DNA from: Clavulina sp. PMI_390
Lineage: Eukaryota; Basidiomycota; Agaricomycetes; Cantharellales; Hydnaceae
Length of the DNA stretch: 64,000 bases
Direction of reading: 5' to 3'
Assembly (NCBI GenBank): GCA_015039315.1
Contig: WIDE01000025.1
Coordinates: 362,905-426,904, forward strand
Within the stretch, counting starts at the first letter, position 1; each line of letters opens with the position of its first letter. The notes under the pieces are model-generated. The model was not told where the DNA came from. It saw only the letters and a program-made list of their open reading frames with translations, and did no database searches. The translations under genes and the position numbers were made by a program. Below, one piece after another: positions 36,192-47,396 of the stretch.

Positions 36192-36983
36192 TTAGCCTTG
36201 ACGCTTCTCCATTTCATCAAATGCCACTCCTTGAATGGCTGCCATGTCATCATCGTTGAATGGCTGGCTCACTCCCACCACATCGGGCTCCTCTCCAGTC
36301 TCCTCATCATCATCGCGATCCGCCGCCGCCGCGCTGAACTGCGCCCCAGGAGCAGTCGCCTCAGGGAGGTATGCACCTGCGATAGGGGACTCAGGGTCCG
36401 GGATGCCTGCTTCTGCCACGCGTAGCGCGTGATACAAAGAGTCCAGCGAGCCCTGGGGGGCGGTGATCTTGGGAGTCGCTGCCTGATTTGGCTTCGAGAA
36501 ACCTAGGATGTCACGAGCTTGGATGTTTTTCTGACCATAGAACTTGCTGTTTTCATGCTGCCGCTGAACGATGATGTTACCTGTCGACGTGAAAGGGAGT
36601 GTCAGCCAGCCATCGGGCAAAAAGAAACGGCACAAAGCGATCCAGCCGATGTAAGGCACATACCATCGATTTGGATGCCACCATAAAGCCCTTTGCCCCT
36701 GACATAACTCAATACTGGCGCAGTCTCGACACTAGCACGCGCACCAGCCGTGCCTGCCGTCACCGTAAGCTCGCCGCCGAGAGAAATCTTGGCGCCTGAA
36801 AAGGCCTCGACAGCACGACGCGTTCGAAGGATCAAAACAGCATCGTAAACATCGAGACCAGCGAGGATACCGTAACCGATCGAGTGGAGGAGGATTCCTG
36901 ACGGGAGACCCCAAGCTATAGAAACAACAAAACCAATGGGGTGGGAAGAAGAGAGGAAACGAGTCAGTTGAAGTTCAAATCTA
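36192..36983 (-). CDS. SYLF-domain protein 3 (3' half; 5' exons lost in the N gap)
   Basis: Two exons can be placed: 36664-36915 and 36192-36580. They give the second half of a SYLF domain (WGLPSGILLHSIGYGILAGLD, LSYVRGKGLYGGIQIDG) and a tail with GNIIVQRQHENSKFYG, GSLDSLYHALRVAEA and ATAPGAQFSAAAADRDDDEE. The tail is clearly closer to SYLF-2 than to SYLF-1. The first four exons should lie in or beyond the run of Ns that starts at 36984, so completeness cannot be judged. Exon 5 is 12 bases shorter than in the other two copies, still in frame. Confidence 0.85.
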
Positions 36984-37683
36984 NNNNNNNNNNNNNNNNN
37001 NNNNNNNNNNNNNNNNNNNNNNNNNNNNNNNNNNNNNNNNNNNNNNNNNNNNNNNNNNNNNNNNNNNNNNNNNNNNNNNNNNNNNNNNNNNNNNNNNNNN
37101 NNNNNNNNNNNNNNNNNNNNNNNNNNNNNNNNNNNNNNNNNNNNNNNNNNNNNNNNNNNNNNNNNNNNNNNNNNNNNNNNNNNNNNNNNNNNNNNNNNNN
37201 NNNNNNNNNNNNNNNNNNNNNNNNNNNNNNNNNNNNNNNNNNNNNNNNNNNNNNNNNNNNNNNNNNNNNNNNNNNNNNNNNNNNNNNNNNNNNNNNNNNN
37301 NNNNNNNNNNNNNNNNNNNNNNNNNNNNNNNNNNNNNNNNNNNNNNNNNNNNNNNNNNNNNNNNNNNNNNNNNNNNNNNNNNNNNNNNNNNNNNNNNNNN
37401 NNNNNNNNNNNNNNNNNNNNNNNNNNNNNNNNNNNNNNNNNNNNNNNNNNNNNNNNNNNNNNNNNNNNNNNNNNNNNNNNNNNNNNNNNNNNNNNNNNNN
37501 NNNNNNNNNNNNNNNNNNNNNNNNNNNNNNNNNNNNNNNNNNNNNNNNNNNNNNNNNNNNNNNNNNNNNNNNNNNNNNNNNNNNNNNNNNNNNNNNNNNN
37601 NNNNNNNNNNNNNNNNNNNNNNNNNNNNNNNNNNNNNNNNNNNNNNNNNNNNNNNNNNNNNNNNNNNNNNNNNNNNNNNNNNN
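36984..37683. other. Assembly gap of 700 N
   Basis: Exactly 700 unknown bases. The round number suggests an estimated or nominal gap. Long reading frames that cross it are artefacts. Confidence 0.99.
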
Positions 37684-39765
37684 GTGTGCAGTCATTTTTG
37701 GCCGAGGGCTTGTCCAGGGCAAGTTGTGTGCCCGAGGGCTGGTTCAAGCCGCTGCCCGAGGCCATTCGCCACTGCCAGTCCTTGAACTCGTGCGGGCATT
37801 CTGGTGGTTTCAATTGAATGACATCATATGAATCAACGCCAAGGATGTCTTTTTATTGCTTCCATTAACCGAGAATCTCTGGTAAGCTGTGCGAGTGAGC
37901 CAGGCAAGGGACACGGACACACACCATCTCACACATTCCCACGTCGGAGTTTGTCACGAAGAATGAGGCATCACAAAGGTTCTTGGGTCTTTTCAAGTTC
38001 TAGGGATGCTTGTCATAAAGGGCAGAGTCCACAGAGCGCGCGATGTAGGTGCGTGATGTGAAAGAAAAACCGCGGGCCGGTGAGTCTCTGTTTGAGAGAG
38101 TAGGAGGACGCCATTTCGCGGTTATTTCATTGGGCAGGAGAGGATATCTTCGGACCTCAAAAGCAAGAGTCATAGTCCCAGTACGACGACGCCCATTGCT
38201 CAACTCGATCGCCGTTGTGCAAGCTCACCAGCCTTCGCCTCGGCGAGTAACCGTGGGAACGGTGCCAGGTCACGTGCAGGTGTCATCGCCACAAAGTGAC
38301 CCCCTCACTCCGAAACAGAAACAGAGCTTCTTGATTTCTGACTCCAAGCATATATTGGTAGCTACTAAGTCTAGACAGGGCCGGCAGCTGCGGGTGGTAT
38401 CTTAGGGATAGTCAAGGCTTTTCTTGGGGATAATGCTATCCCGAGTCACATCCCGTGTCATGGCCGAAAAAAATCATCGAAGTCCACTCACCCATCATAT
38501 TTGCTGCGCGCGAATAGGGAATCACCTTTTGGTCTTCTACTCCTTTTGATTGCGATGATGGCCTGTATCAAACCTGATGGTGCAAAATGTTCCTTTATAT
38601 GGGCCGCAAAGCTATCAGCCTATCTCAATGCGCGACCATGTGCTTAGTCGACTACAGAGTTAACTATGATAGTGATAGGGGAGAAAGCCAATTCGGTTTG
38701 ACAAGATTGTGCAACGGACATCATTTTGCGCTATATCCGGACTGTGTAATGGAAGCTCCAGAAGCCGCCAGCCATGCGACGCACAGCAACGCTATTTCCG
38801 CATACATAGCGTTTGTCATCGTCATATATGTAACCACCCTGTTGGTGCATCCTAGGTCAGCTGAAGCTGGACGAACAATATGTCGTGATCTCCTGGATGT
38901 GCCAAGAATTCGATATCTGCAGAGCATCGCAAGACAAATCCCGTCTCCCATGCAGGAGGATTTGAAGAAGGCCGGGGATTCCCAGAGGCGTCATTGATCG
39001 GTGGCCCCCCTTATCGCTCGTGACAATTGCAGCATGGGGATATTGATGATGGCGTGACGTTTTCTGCCAGGCTGCGGACGTGCGCCCCAACACCCGTCAT
39101 CGACCCCAGTCGCTACAGCAATGATGAAGTCAGAGAAAATAAAGGTGTGTCGTCTAGTTTCACCTACTTGCTTTTTCCTCGAGGCGTTTTGTCAAGAAAA
39201 ACTCGAATTTCGTCATTCCTATCCAGAACTGAATAGAATCCGCAAATATTGATTTGCCTCCATTAGCCGTGATAGGAAGTCAGCCACCATTCAGCCTCCC
39301 ATTCCCAACGTTGGATTCCGCTCTTCTCCAAGGGGGAGAAGCAAGCTTAGCAACGTGACGTGTAACCTCGATATGTCCTCCAGTGATGTCAGGACCTATT
39401 CTACATTGTGCTATTTGAGTGGGGGAATTTATAAAAGGGCCAAGTGATCGTCATTTCCTCTCTCTCCCAGCTCTCACCAGCGGAATACCTTGGTAAGCCA
39501 CTAAGTTTGCAATGTTCCCCTGCCAAGGGCTCCAGCCCCCTGGTAGCTATGTTTAGCTCCTTACGTGGTGCAATGAATACGCACCAATTCGGGCTTCTTT
39601 CTCGCTTGGAGACGTGGCCTGGGGCTATCAACCATGACATCGCCCTTTCATTTCATCACTCTGCATAAAAAGGACCAGTGCTGACGATCCTCTCTCTTCC
39701 CCTCCGTGCTCCTCTTCTCTCCTACTTTCATCTTCTAGCTTTACAAACTGCAGCGAATCGCCAAA
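37684..39765. other. Gap flank and protease upstream region, no supported gene
   Basis: The first ~100 bases after the gap are repetitive in feel (GCCCGAGGGCTGGTTCAAGC-type units: the element CGAGGGCT recurs), perhaps why assembly failed. A plus-strand frame at 38587-38997 has a hydrophobic segment (AYIAFVIVIYVTTLLV) but no family that I recognise. The last 340 bases contain the protease promoter. Confidence 0.35.
39430..39673 (+). promoter_or_regulatory. Two similar core-promoter modules upstream of the aspartic protease
   Basis: TATAAAAG at 39430-39437 and CATAAAAAGG at 39664-39673 are each followed by a GRCCAAGTG/GGACCAGTG-like block, a TGATCGTC/TGACGATC-like block and a CCTCTCTCT pyrimidine run. 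The second lies about 95 bases before the ATG and is the likely TATA box. The first looks like a tandem duplicate 234 bases further upstream. Confidence 0.45.
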
Positions 39766-41655
39766 ATGTCGTCTCAAACGCTCACCCTCGGGCTGAAGCG
39801 CAACCCAGTCTGGAAGCCCAATGGTCCTATGGACGTGCGTTCGACTTCTGTTGCTTCCATCTCCTAGTTCGTTTGCTAACGGCCCACTTGATTATGTTTA
39901 GTATGCGCGCTCCGCTCGCAAGTGGAACATTGGTCCCACTGAGCAGACGGCATTCTTCGTGCACGAGAACAAGCTCATGCGCCGTACCGAGCATCACCAC
40001 AAACACGAGCATCATCACTCAGAACAGCAAGGTATTCTCGCTTCCCTCAGGGGCCTCTTCTCAAGGAAGAAAAAGCATCCTCACTCTGGATCGGGATCAG
40101 ACGGCACGACTGTGGGGACCGAGCCCACCAGCGGCGGCGGCACCAAAGCCACCTCCGGCACCGAGGTTCCTGCCCAAGACGTCCAGAACGGTACAAACGT
40201 TTTCCATTCTATCCCTTATCTTTGATCGCTTGAGACTAACAAGGTTGCTGCTGTTCCACATGGCTCACGCGGAATCTGCACCGAACGACGTCATCGCCAC
40301 CTCCTTATTCGGTTCTGATCGACACGATGACTCACATCAACGCTCCAATCCCCGGCAGATCTGGAGTATGTCGTCCCCGTCGCGATTGGAACTCCTGCCG
40401 TTACTCTCAACCTCGACTTCGATACCGGTGAGACTTCTCATATACGTGAATCCGAGAACAATGGCTGATTTCCCTCCCGTCCCAACTAGGCTCTTCCGAC
40501 CTGTGGGTCTGGTCCTCTCTCTTGCCCTCGAGCGTCAGCAAGACCGGCCACACCGTGTACAACCCTACAAAGTCTACCACGGCCAAGAAGGATTCAGGTC
40601 TGACTTGGAACATCTCGTATGGTGATGGTAGCTCTGCCAGTAAGTAGCGATATCCGCTTCTTCACCACGTCCCTGACCAAGTCGCTTTCTTCTCGTCTAG
40701 GTGGCTCGGTTTACTCCGACACCATCACCCTCGGTGGCAACCTCTCCGTCCCCAACCAGGCTGTTGAGGTCGCTCAGAAGCTCAGCAGTGCTTTCACCAG
40801 CGAGAACGGCTCGGATGGTCTCCTCGGCCTTGCTTTCCCCGCGTACGTTAACGTCACGTTCACATTGCTTCATCAACTCTGAAATCTTATGCCTGGTCTT
40901 TCGTTAGCATCAACACTGTCTCGCCCACCCAACAGGCTACCCCCGTTGAGAATATGATCAACCAGAGCCTCATTTCTCAGCCTCTCTTCACCGTCAAGGT
41001 TCGTTTTTCCCGCTTGACGAACTGATGCCATCTGAGCACTCTGACTGATCCTCTCCGTCGTATCCAGCTCGACAAGGGTGACAGCGAGGGCTTCTACACA
41101 TTTGGCTACATCGACACCTCTGTGACCAGCAACCCCATCACCTACGCCACCATCGACTCCTCCAACGGCTTCTGGGAGTTCTCTTCCCCTACCGTTACCA
41201 TCAACGGCAAGAAGCAGAACCGTGCCTCGGGCAACACCGCCATCGCCGACACTGGCACCACCCTGATCCTCGTCGATGACGCTACTTGCAAGGCCATCTA
41301 TGGCTCGATCAAGGGCGCCAAGCTCGACAACTCGCAGGGTGGATGGGTCATCCCCAACACCGTCGATGCGTCTACCCTCCCCGAGATCGGCTTCGCTGTT
41401 GAGGGCACGACCTACACTATCCCTGGTAGCGACTTGATCTTTGCGGACAGCGGTAACGGAACGAGCTTCGGTAGCGTGCAGAGCCGTGGTCAGAACCCCC
41501 AGGATATCCTCGGTGATGTGCGTCGTTGTTTTCCTTCCTAACATTTATAACTAGTTCATTGACGCTTTCATGCCTTACAGGTCTTCCTCAAGCGCGTCTA
41601 CGCCATCTTCGAGCAGACTCCCGGTGCTCCCCGCATCGGCTTCGCTCAGCGCTGA
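39766..41655 (+). CDS. Aspartic protease, pepsin family A1
   Basis: Eight exons: 39766-39834, 39902-40190, 40359-40427, 40490-40639, 40701-40842, 40908-40998, 41068-41517 and 41581-41655, giving 444 residues. Both catalytic motifs are present: DFDTGSSDLW (Asp141) and IADTGTTLI (Asp331), with the flap region [14 protein letters not shown]. The end [20 protein letters not shown] is typical of fungal A1 enzymes. Unusually there is no N-terminal signal peptide (it starts [18 protein letters not shown]), and a His-rich stretch ([13 protein letters not shown]) sits in the propeptide-like region. Intron 2 as modelled is 168 bases, much longer than the others, so a small extra exon could be hidden near 40240-40310. 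It hydrolyses peptide bonds at acidic pH; location (vacuolar, extracellular by another route, or cytosolic) is uncertain. Confidence 0.92.
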
Positions 41656-42553
41656 CTATCTTCAGCGTCCACCACCACGCAATCCCAATTTGCAGCAGAG
41701 TCCACTCCTCCGATGGCGCGACTCTAACTCACACAATACCACCCACCACGAACGCATGACTGAATAATGACCGCATAGGACTCCTTTTTTTCTTGACTCC
41801 ACGAACGAACTCTTTGTGTACTGTACTCGTCTCAATCACTCACGATAAAACCCATAATCAATGTGTCATCGTTGTTGTACTACTTTTGAAAGTTTGTTTG
41901 ACTGACTGATGAGTGATGACGCTAAGGGCCGTGATGATGGCGATGAGGATGAAGGTGAGAGAATGAAAAGTGAGGCACAGGGCTGATACTGCGGGTCCAT
42001 GGACCAAACAACAACTCCAACCGTCAGCGTCGGACCTCCGTCAGATGGAGGTTTCATACATCTCCTCAGGCTTCCTCCACGGAGGAGGAGGGGGCCCACC
42101 ATCATTCCTTAGTCTTACTCAATGATTATGACATGAGTGCCCAGAGGGGGTTACATGGATTTTTTTTTTCGATGAAGGTGCGAAAATGAACTTGAACATG
42201 ATAATTCACAGCCGGGTACGATGTACCCGGAATCTGGATGATACGAATACAATGATGTGTACAGACGCAGAAAGTATCGAAATACAGGGTGGAGAGATGG
42301 GCCCGGGGGAGAGCGAGAGTAGAGGGTAAGGGATGTGTATGGTATGGTGGAGGAGGGACGCCTCGTCGTTTCGGGAACGGAGACGCCAAATAGCTTATCA
42401 TCAATAAATAGGCGACGCTAGGGGTGCTTCAAGGCCCTGTATGTTGGGCTAAATGTATTGGTAGAGATCAGCAATAAGCTCCAAGGTCCGAGGGAGAAAC
42501 ATGACACATACCTAGAGAAAGAGACATTTTGTGGCATGCGTGCAATGTCATGA
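41656..42553. other. Intergenic between convergent protease and DUF302-like gene
   Basis: 3' regions of both genes. An imperfect inverted repeat of Pro/Gly-codon-rich sequence (GGACCTCCGTCAGATGGAGG, 42030-42049) could be a terminator hairpin, but fungal terminators are not read that way. No gene seen. Confidence 0.4.
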
Positions 42554-43272
42554 TCACAGCCGCGCCTCGAAACTCTCACCCGACTCTGCGGCGGTCCCCG
42601 TGACGTACCGCACCATCGCCTCGACTTTAGCATCGAGTGCGATGGCTGCCTCGCGCAGCTTGCGTTCCCTCTCGGGGTCGCTGTCTTTCCATTCGCCAAT
42701 GGCGATCTGTGAGCTGGGCAGGACGTACGTGACGCTTGAGGTGCCGTCTGCTTCTTCGTTAACGGCGAGACGGAAGGGGACGTGTAGGCCTGCGTTGTAG
42801 TCGTATTGCAGCATGGTGAGGGCGATGAGAGGGTTGCCGATGGAGTAGGTGATGGTGCGAGGGAGGCTGCGGGGGGACTTGTTGAGGTACATGGGGATTT
42901 GGAAGTAGTGGGGGAACTGATCGAAGAGCCTGTGTGTCGTCGAGAGGTGGGTGTATGCAGAGATAAGATGAGCGATGTAGTCGTCGTCGTCGTTGAGGGG
43001 CAAGAGGAAGAGATCACTTACATGAGTTCGAATGGCCCAAGACGCTTGCGGACGAGGCGAGCAAAGCTCTCCATATCGAGGTCCTTGGCAAGAGGGTGTG
43101 GAGGCACGGGCTCGCCGAATGGGAAACCTGGCTTCCAAGAGTCAGCTTTGAGGACCTCGCGTTGCTTCTTGTTGGTCTCCTTCCAGGGTTGAGCAGACTT
43201 GATGGTGACGCGCTCGCTGGTGTAGGGACGGCGGATGGTAGAGCCCGAGGTGGAAGTGGATGTGGATGCCAT
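42554..43272 (-). CDS. Cytosolic DUF302-like (TT1751-like fold) protein 2
   Basis: Two exons, 43022-43272 and 42554-42929, giving 208 residues. The intron interrupts the same codon (AT|G before Leu-Phe) as in the gene at 17067-17802, and the sequence is closely related throughout: YSIGNPLIALTMLQYD, then GLHVPFRLAVNEEADG, PSSQIAIGEW, and a C-terminal helix with LDAKVEAMVRYVTGTA. The N-terminus is Ser/Thr-rich and is not a signal peptide. A shared VTIKSAQPWKETN (VTIRSPQPWKETN in copy 1) motif marks the cytosolic pair. Function unknown; the family call rests on pattern recognition. Confidence 0.75.
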
Positions 43273-44215
43273 TGCGTGTGGTGGTGGATAGAAGAAGCTG
43301 CTTTTGATTGAAGGAGGAGGAGGTGGAGGTGATGATGGGGACGACCTCGAGAGCAGTCTCTCCCTTATAAGCTTTAGTGCTCGTCCATATCAAAGGATGT
43401 GTCATCTCGAAGCGAAGGCATTTCCTCGGTGGGCCAGAATATGCTCAACTCCGAGCACAGCGGGCCCTGTCGCCGCGAGCACACGGGGAAAAACCAATGT
43501 TGTGCTGCCCCGGTTTGGGAGGAGGAAGGCTACCACTACTAGTAACACTACTACCAGTAGTAAGAACGGACTACGGCCGAACCGATCGAACCAGGGAGAG
43601 GAGAAAAGGTTGATGGAAGCCGCCACACAAGCAAATGCGCCGCACGGCGCAAGAAAAAAGTGGCTCAGCCTATCGAGCATCCTGCCTCTCCCAATTCACT
43701 TTCATCGCCCAAAAGACGCAAGGAAATACATTTTAGCTGTGCTAGCGAATGAATCGAGGCGTTGCAGATTGATGAAGTGAAACGGTCCAGCTCTACGTTG
43801 ATGCAGCACAGACCACCTAGGGTATATCTCGATGACATAGGAGCGACGTTGATGTCTGGCTCATTGCCAGCACCAAAGTAAGGCATTCTCTCCGTGGTCG
43901 TGAGGTAACAGAACCCTAGGAAGGTGCTGTAGTTTACTAGGAGGTAGATGATGAGGCCCTATCGTCTCGGAGTGAATACGCTGCCCCCATTCTGAACATC
44001 CCATGTGAACTAGAGCCGCCCGATCACGTGAATGACTCCATTTAGTTCGGACGAATATCTCGGAATAAAATGTGATGGTGATGACTCAAATTGAGTCAGG
44101 TCATTGCTCATTCTCCATCAGGGAGATTTTATATACATGTGGGTACGGACGACGGCATGGACGGCGAGCTCGTGACGAAAGGAAGGAGTAGTGGAGTTGG
44201 AGGGGAGGAACGGGG
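43273..44215. promoter_or_regulatory. Intergenic with paired Gcn4/AP-1-type sites (44082-44098)
   Basis: TGACTCA-AAT-TGAGTCA at 44082-44098 contains two canonical TGASTCA sites in inverted order, three bases apart. It lies about 810 bases upstream of the DUF302-like gene and about 120 bases past the end of the decarboxylase-like gene. Factor binding is inference. No gene in the stretch. Confidence 0.4.
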
Positions 44216-45429
44216 TTAATCAAAGATGACAGGCTCCGGGAAGCCTAGCGTCATTGATGGCCAGTGCATGCCAATGGAGTATGGAGCGAAATCAGGAAAG
44301 TCTACACCATTCGCGAAGCGCTTGCGTTCCTTGCTGCTACCATCCTCAGACGGAGCGTCCAATAACGGGGACACGGAAACTGAAGATAACGGAAGAAATT
44401 GGTGGGTAGGTAGTAGTAGTAGTGGCGGTGGCGGTCCACAAATTAATAAACAAGTTTCATGAGAAGGCTTGAAGATGGATCGGAGACGAGAGGAATCAGA
44501 CTAACCTGACTTAATACTCCCAACAAAGTCGGGTAGGATGCTGCACCACTTATCGGTCCCGATGAGCCCGTCCGTCTCCACGCACTCGGAAGACTCGAGA
44601 GGGGGCTGGATGAGGGTCAGGCGCAGGGGCGCATACTTGAGGTCCATTGGGATGGCGGGGATGGGCAGCCACGATGGGGCAAGCACTGCAGCAAAGAAGG
44701 GCTTCTCGCACCATATGGTTGCATCGGTACCATCGGGTGTATTGGTGGGAGCGTAGACTCGCACTTCAGTCCCTCCTTTGACGGTGGTTGATGGTGTGAA
44801 GGTGAAGTGTGCGAGATGCTTTGGGATGTTCCAATTGCGACGGCCTGAAAAGGATAGTGGAGGGTATACAAATTAGACGGTGAATCTGGGTGTGGCACTG
44901 AATTAGCATTCCACGTACCATTCCAAATAGACTTCATAGAAGAAACGTATATCCTTGTGACTCGAAGAGAGGGCGGGCCTTTTGGATTCTTGAACGAGCC
45001 AGGAATCATGATTAGCTCGTCATATGGGCCTGAGTCAGAAAATGGAGATAGAGCCTTTAATCAGGCGGGCCGTTGCAACTTAATAGGCCATTCGTTAAGC
45101 TTAACGCACCTGCTGGGCTATCCTTGTATCGCACGATCATAACCATCCCCATACCACCCACGAAATTCCCATCCTGGGCTTCCTTAGCTGAGGCCTTCTC
45201 CAGTGGGTCAAAGTTGCCTGGTGGTACATCCGAGGCTGCACCGCCCATTAACGATGTGATGAGCCACCTATATGACAAGAGCAATGAACGTTCAACGGGT
45301 CAGCGCAAGGATGGGCGGTCAGAAGGGGACACAACGCACGTACCAAGATTCAGTTTCGGGCATTGACCATGGGGGTAGGGCTTCTGCTACACCGGGAGGC
45401 GCGACGTCCTTGGAGGTGGCTGAGCTCAT
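44216..45429 (-). CDS. Acetoacetate-decarboxylase-like fold protein
   Basis: Five exons: 45344-45429, 45110-45267, 44919-45029, 44506-44844 and 44216-44379, giving 285 residues with no targeting signal. Hallmarks of the acetoacetate decarboxylase (ADC)-like beta-barrel superfamily: PYDELIMIPGSF, then RVTRIYVSSMKSIWNG, then RRNWNIPKHLAHFTFTP. The ADC Schiff-base lysine lies in a G-[WY]-P-K-K-like motif; here Lys127 fits it, but the next residue is His128 rather than the second Lys that lowers the active-site pKa. It may therefore be a binding or hydrolase-type relative rather than a true decarboxylase. It ends PYSIGMHWPSMTLGFPEP and VIFD. A (GTA/GTG) repeat at about 44411-44432 is in the last intron. 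Confidence 0.8.
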
Positions 45430-46438
45430 GTTGAGGGAGTGAAGATGGATGGGGGAGGTCGTTGCTAGGTTTGTTTTGCGCGTTTGTCGCGTTCGAGGGA
45501 GCCCACTAGGGGTTTAGAGTTAGGATCCAGGCGACAAGGGTTATGTAGGAATTGATTGAATGCACCCCATCGTAAGTCACATCATCTTAGTTCGTGTTGG
45601 CGAGATGGATCGTGTGGGAGTGAGAGAAAGAGAAAGAGGGCGGGCCGACTTGCGCTACGGGGCAAGCACTTGGTTGCTCACTTTCCATGCTTCTTTGTTG
45701 TTGTTGCTCTTCTCTCCCATGCTAAGGCCACATGGGTGAAACTTCTGACTATCGACAGCCTGCAAATCAGAGAACCACGTTCAGACGCCACTTCCCTTAA
45801 TAATCAGTGTTTGGAGTGTGTCACCGCGGAGGCGTAAGGGTGTAGCGATATGATGAACGATGCTGCTTTCCGTTGGTGGAGAAATTATCGTCGGGTCCTC
45901 AAGAGAGTGCTCAGGTAAGTTCATTGATCGAGAGGGGTTGGAGAAGTGAGGAGCTATTCGTTCTTAACGAAGCTATTCATATAGATTGGTGCAGTGCTCA
46001 ATATCACCAGCTGAGCCATAATACGGGTGTATTGAATCAGTCTAGATGTCGCATTCCGCTGAATGCAAGAAGGAGGTTTGTTGTGTATTGTATAGGTCCT
46101 CATTTCCCACGCCCTCCACAATGCCCAACTCTGGGCTCATATTCCCAACTTTACCCATAATTGATTGTATTCACTATCAAAGCCGATATTTATCCTATGC
46201 AGCCCCATCTTCTGAGAAAAGTTCTTTTTCTCTGCTCCACAGTCTCTCATCTCGCATGCTGGGAGCTCAGGGTTGACGAGAGCAGCAGTGATCGCCACGG
46301 TTCCTCCAAAGTGATGAAATTCCAATGATCCCACGCCACGGTACCCAATACTTCTAGATTGTTTCAACGGCCACAAACAGCTCCACAGTCGTCTCCCGCT
46401 CCCACCCTCAGCCGCCTACTCACTCGAGGAAGTATATC
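45430..46438. other. Divergent intergenic region, no gene seen
   Basis: Lies between the starts of the minus-strand decarboxylase-like gene and the plus-strand GST-like gene, so it should carry both promoters. Only chance frames. Confidence 0.4.
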
Positions 46439-47396
46439 ATGTCCGCACAACATGGAGTCCCCACCATCGTGCGCTTTGATAATAATCCTCAACATTTCGA
46501 CACTTCCCTCTACGTAAACCGTCTCGAAGCTCTTCTCACGTTCTCAAAGTCGCCATATGATATTGACAGCCAGGCAGGGAACCCTCAGACCGCACCTCGA
46601 GGAAAGTTACCCTATATAAAGCTGGGCCAAGAAACAATCCCAGACTCGCTATTTGGGTATGAGGAACTTGTGCGGCGTGGTTTGGCCAGTGAACTCGACG
46701 TCGGGCTGACTCCGAAGGACCTGGCTACGTCACGAGCGATCACGAGTCTGGTCCAGGAGCTTTTTGTTCATGTTGTGATGGAAAGGTTCGTTCGACTGGC
46801 TCGCACATGATTCACACTCTGCGAATCACTGTTCCTCGGTGCTCATTCACTTGTGTCAACATAGGTGGATTGACCAGTTCTACTATGCTCGCGAAAAGGC
46901 TCTGGGGCATCTTTGGTATCCCCTGCGCGTGATGATTGCGTACTTCATCTACCGCTCGGTGAGCTACGCTTCTCTCCTCGAACTAACTCATTTCAGGTTA
47001 TATTGACAGCCTTCTGTTGTGCTCCATGGGGCCATCAGATTTCGTCCAGCGGGCGCGCGATGGAGTTTGGGCGACCGGCGCATGAAACCGATACTCTGCG
47101 CCAGACAGCAATCGACGCTCTCGCTACCTGGGTTGGCGAAAAAAAGCATGTGCTTGGAGGAGATGCTCCCACCCGAGTAGACGCCATCGTATTCGGTCTC
47201 ATTGCTGCAGTTCATGCTGATCTTCGGTGAGCCTCCTGATTCTTGGCACGGTGTTTGCGCATCTCTGACCCATCATCGCGCGCTCAAAAGCTGGAATCCC
47301 AAACATGCTGCTTCCTTTCATGCCCATCCAAACCTTCGAGAGTATGCTGAAGGACTGCGCAAAACCTGGTATCCGGACCGACCAAGCTTCCTGTAA
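46439..47396 (+). CDS. GST-like protein of the FAXC/metaxin (Tom37) type
   Basis: Four exons: 46439-46785, 46865-46958, 46997-47226 and 47291-47396, giving 258 residues. The N-terminal thioredoxin-like half has FDTSLYVNRLEALLTFSKSP and KLPYIKLGQETIPDSLFGYE. The C-terminal helical half has SRAITSLVQELFVHVVMER and the GST-C-type end APTRVDAIVFGLIAAVHADL. This arrangement fits the failed-axon-connections/metaxin branch of the GST superfamily, often without proven transferase activity. It has no signal peptide or clear membrane segment. Intron 2 as modelled is short (38 bases). A broken copy follows at 48189-49162. Substrate unknown. Confidence 0.85.

Noticed and set aside
36602..37831. Very long open frames in three phases
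   Set aside because: They are made of the N gap; only the flanking bases are real sequence.
39678..40625. 315-codon plus-strand open frame
   Set aside because: It overlaps the first exons and introns of the aspartic protease in another frame and has no family resemblance.
44411..44432. GTA/GTG triplet repeat as a coding feature
   Set aside because: It lies in the last intron of the decarboxylase-like gene.
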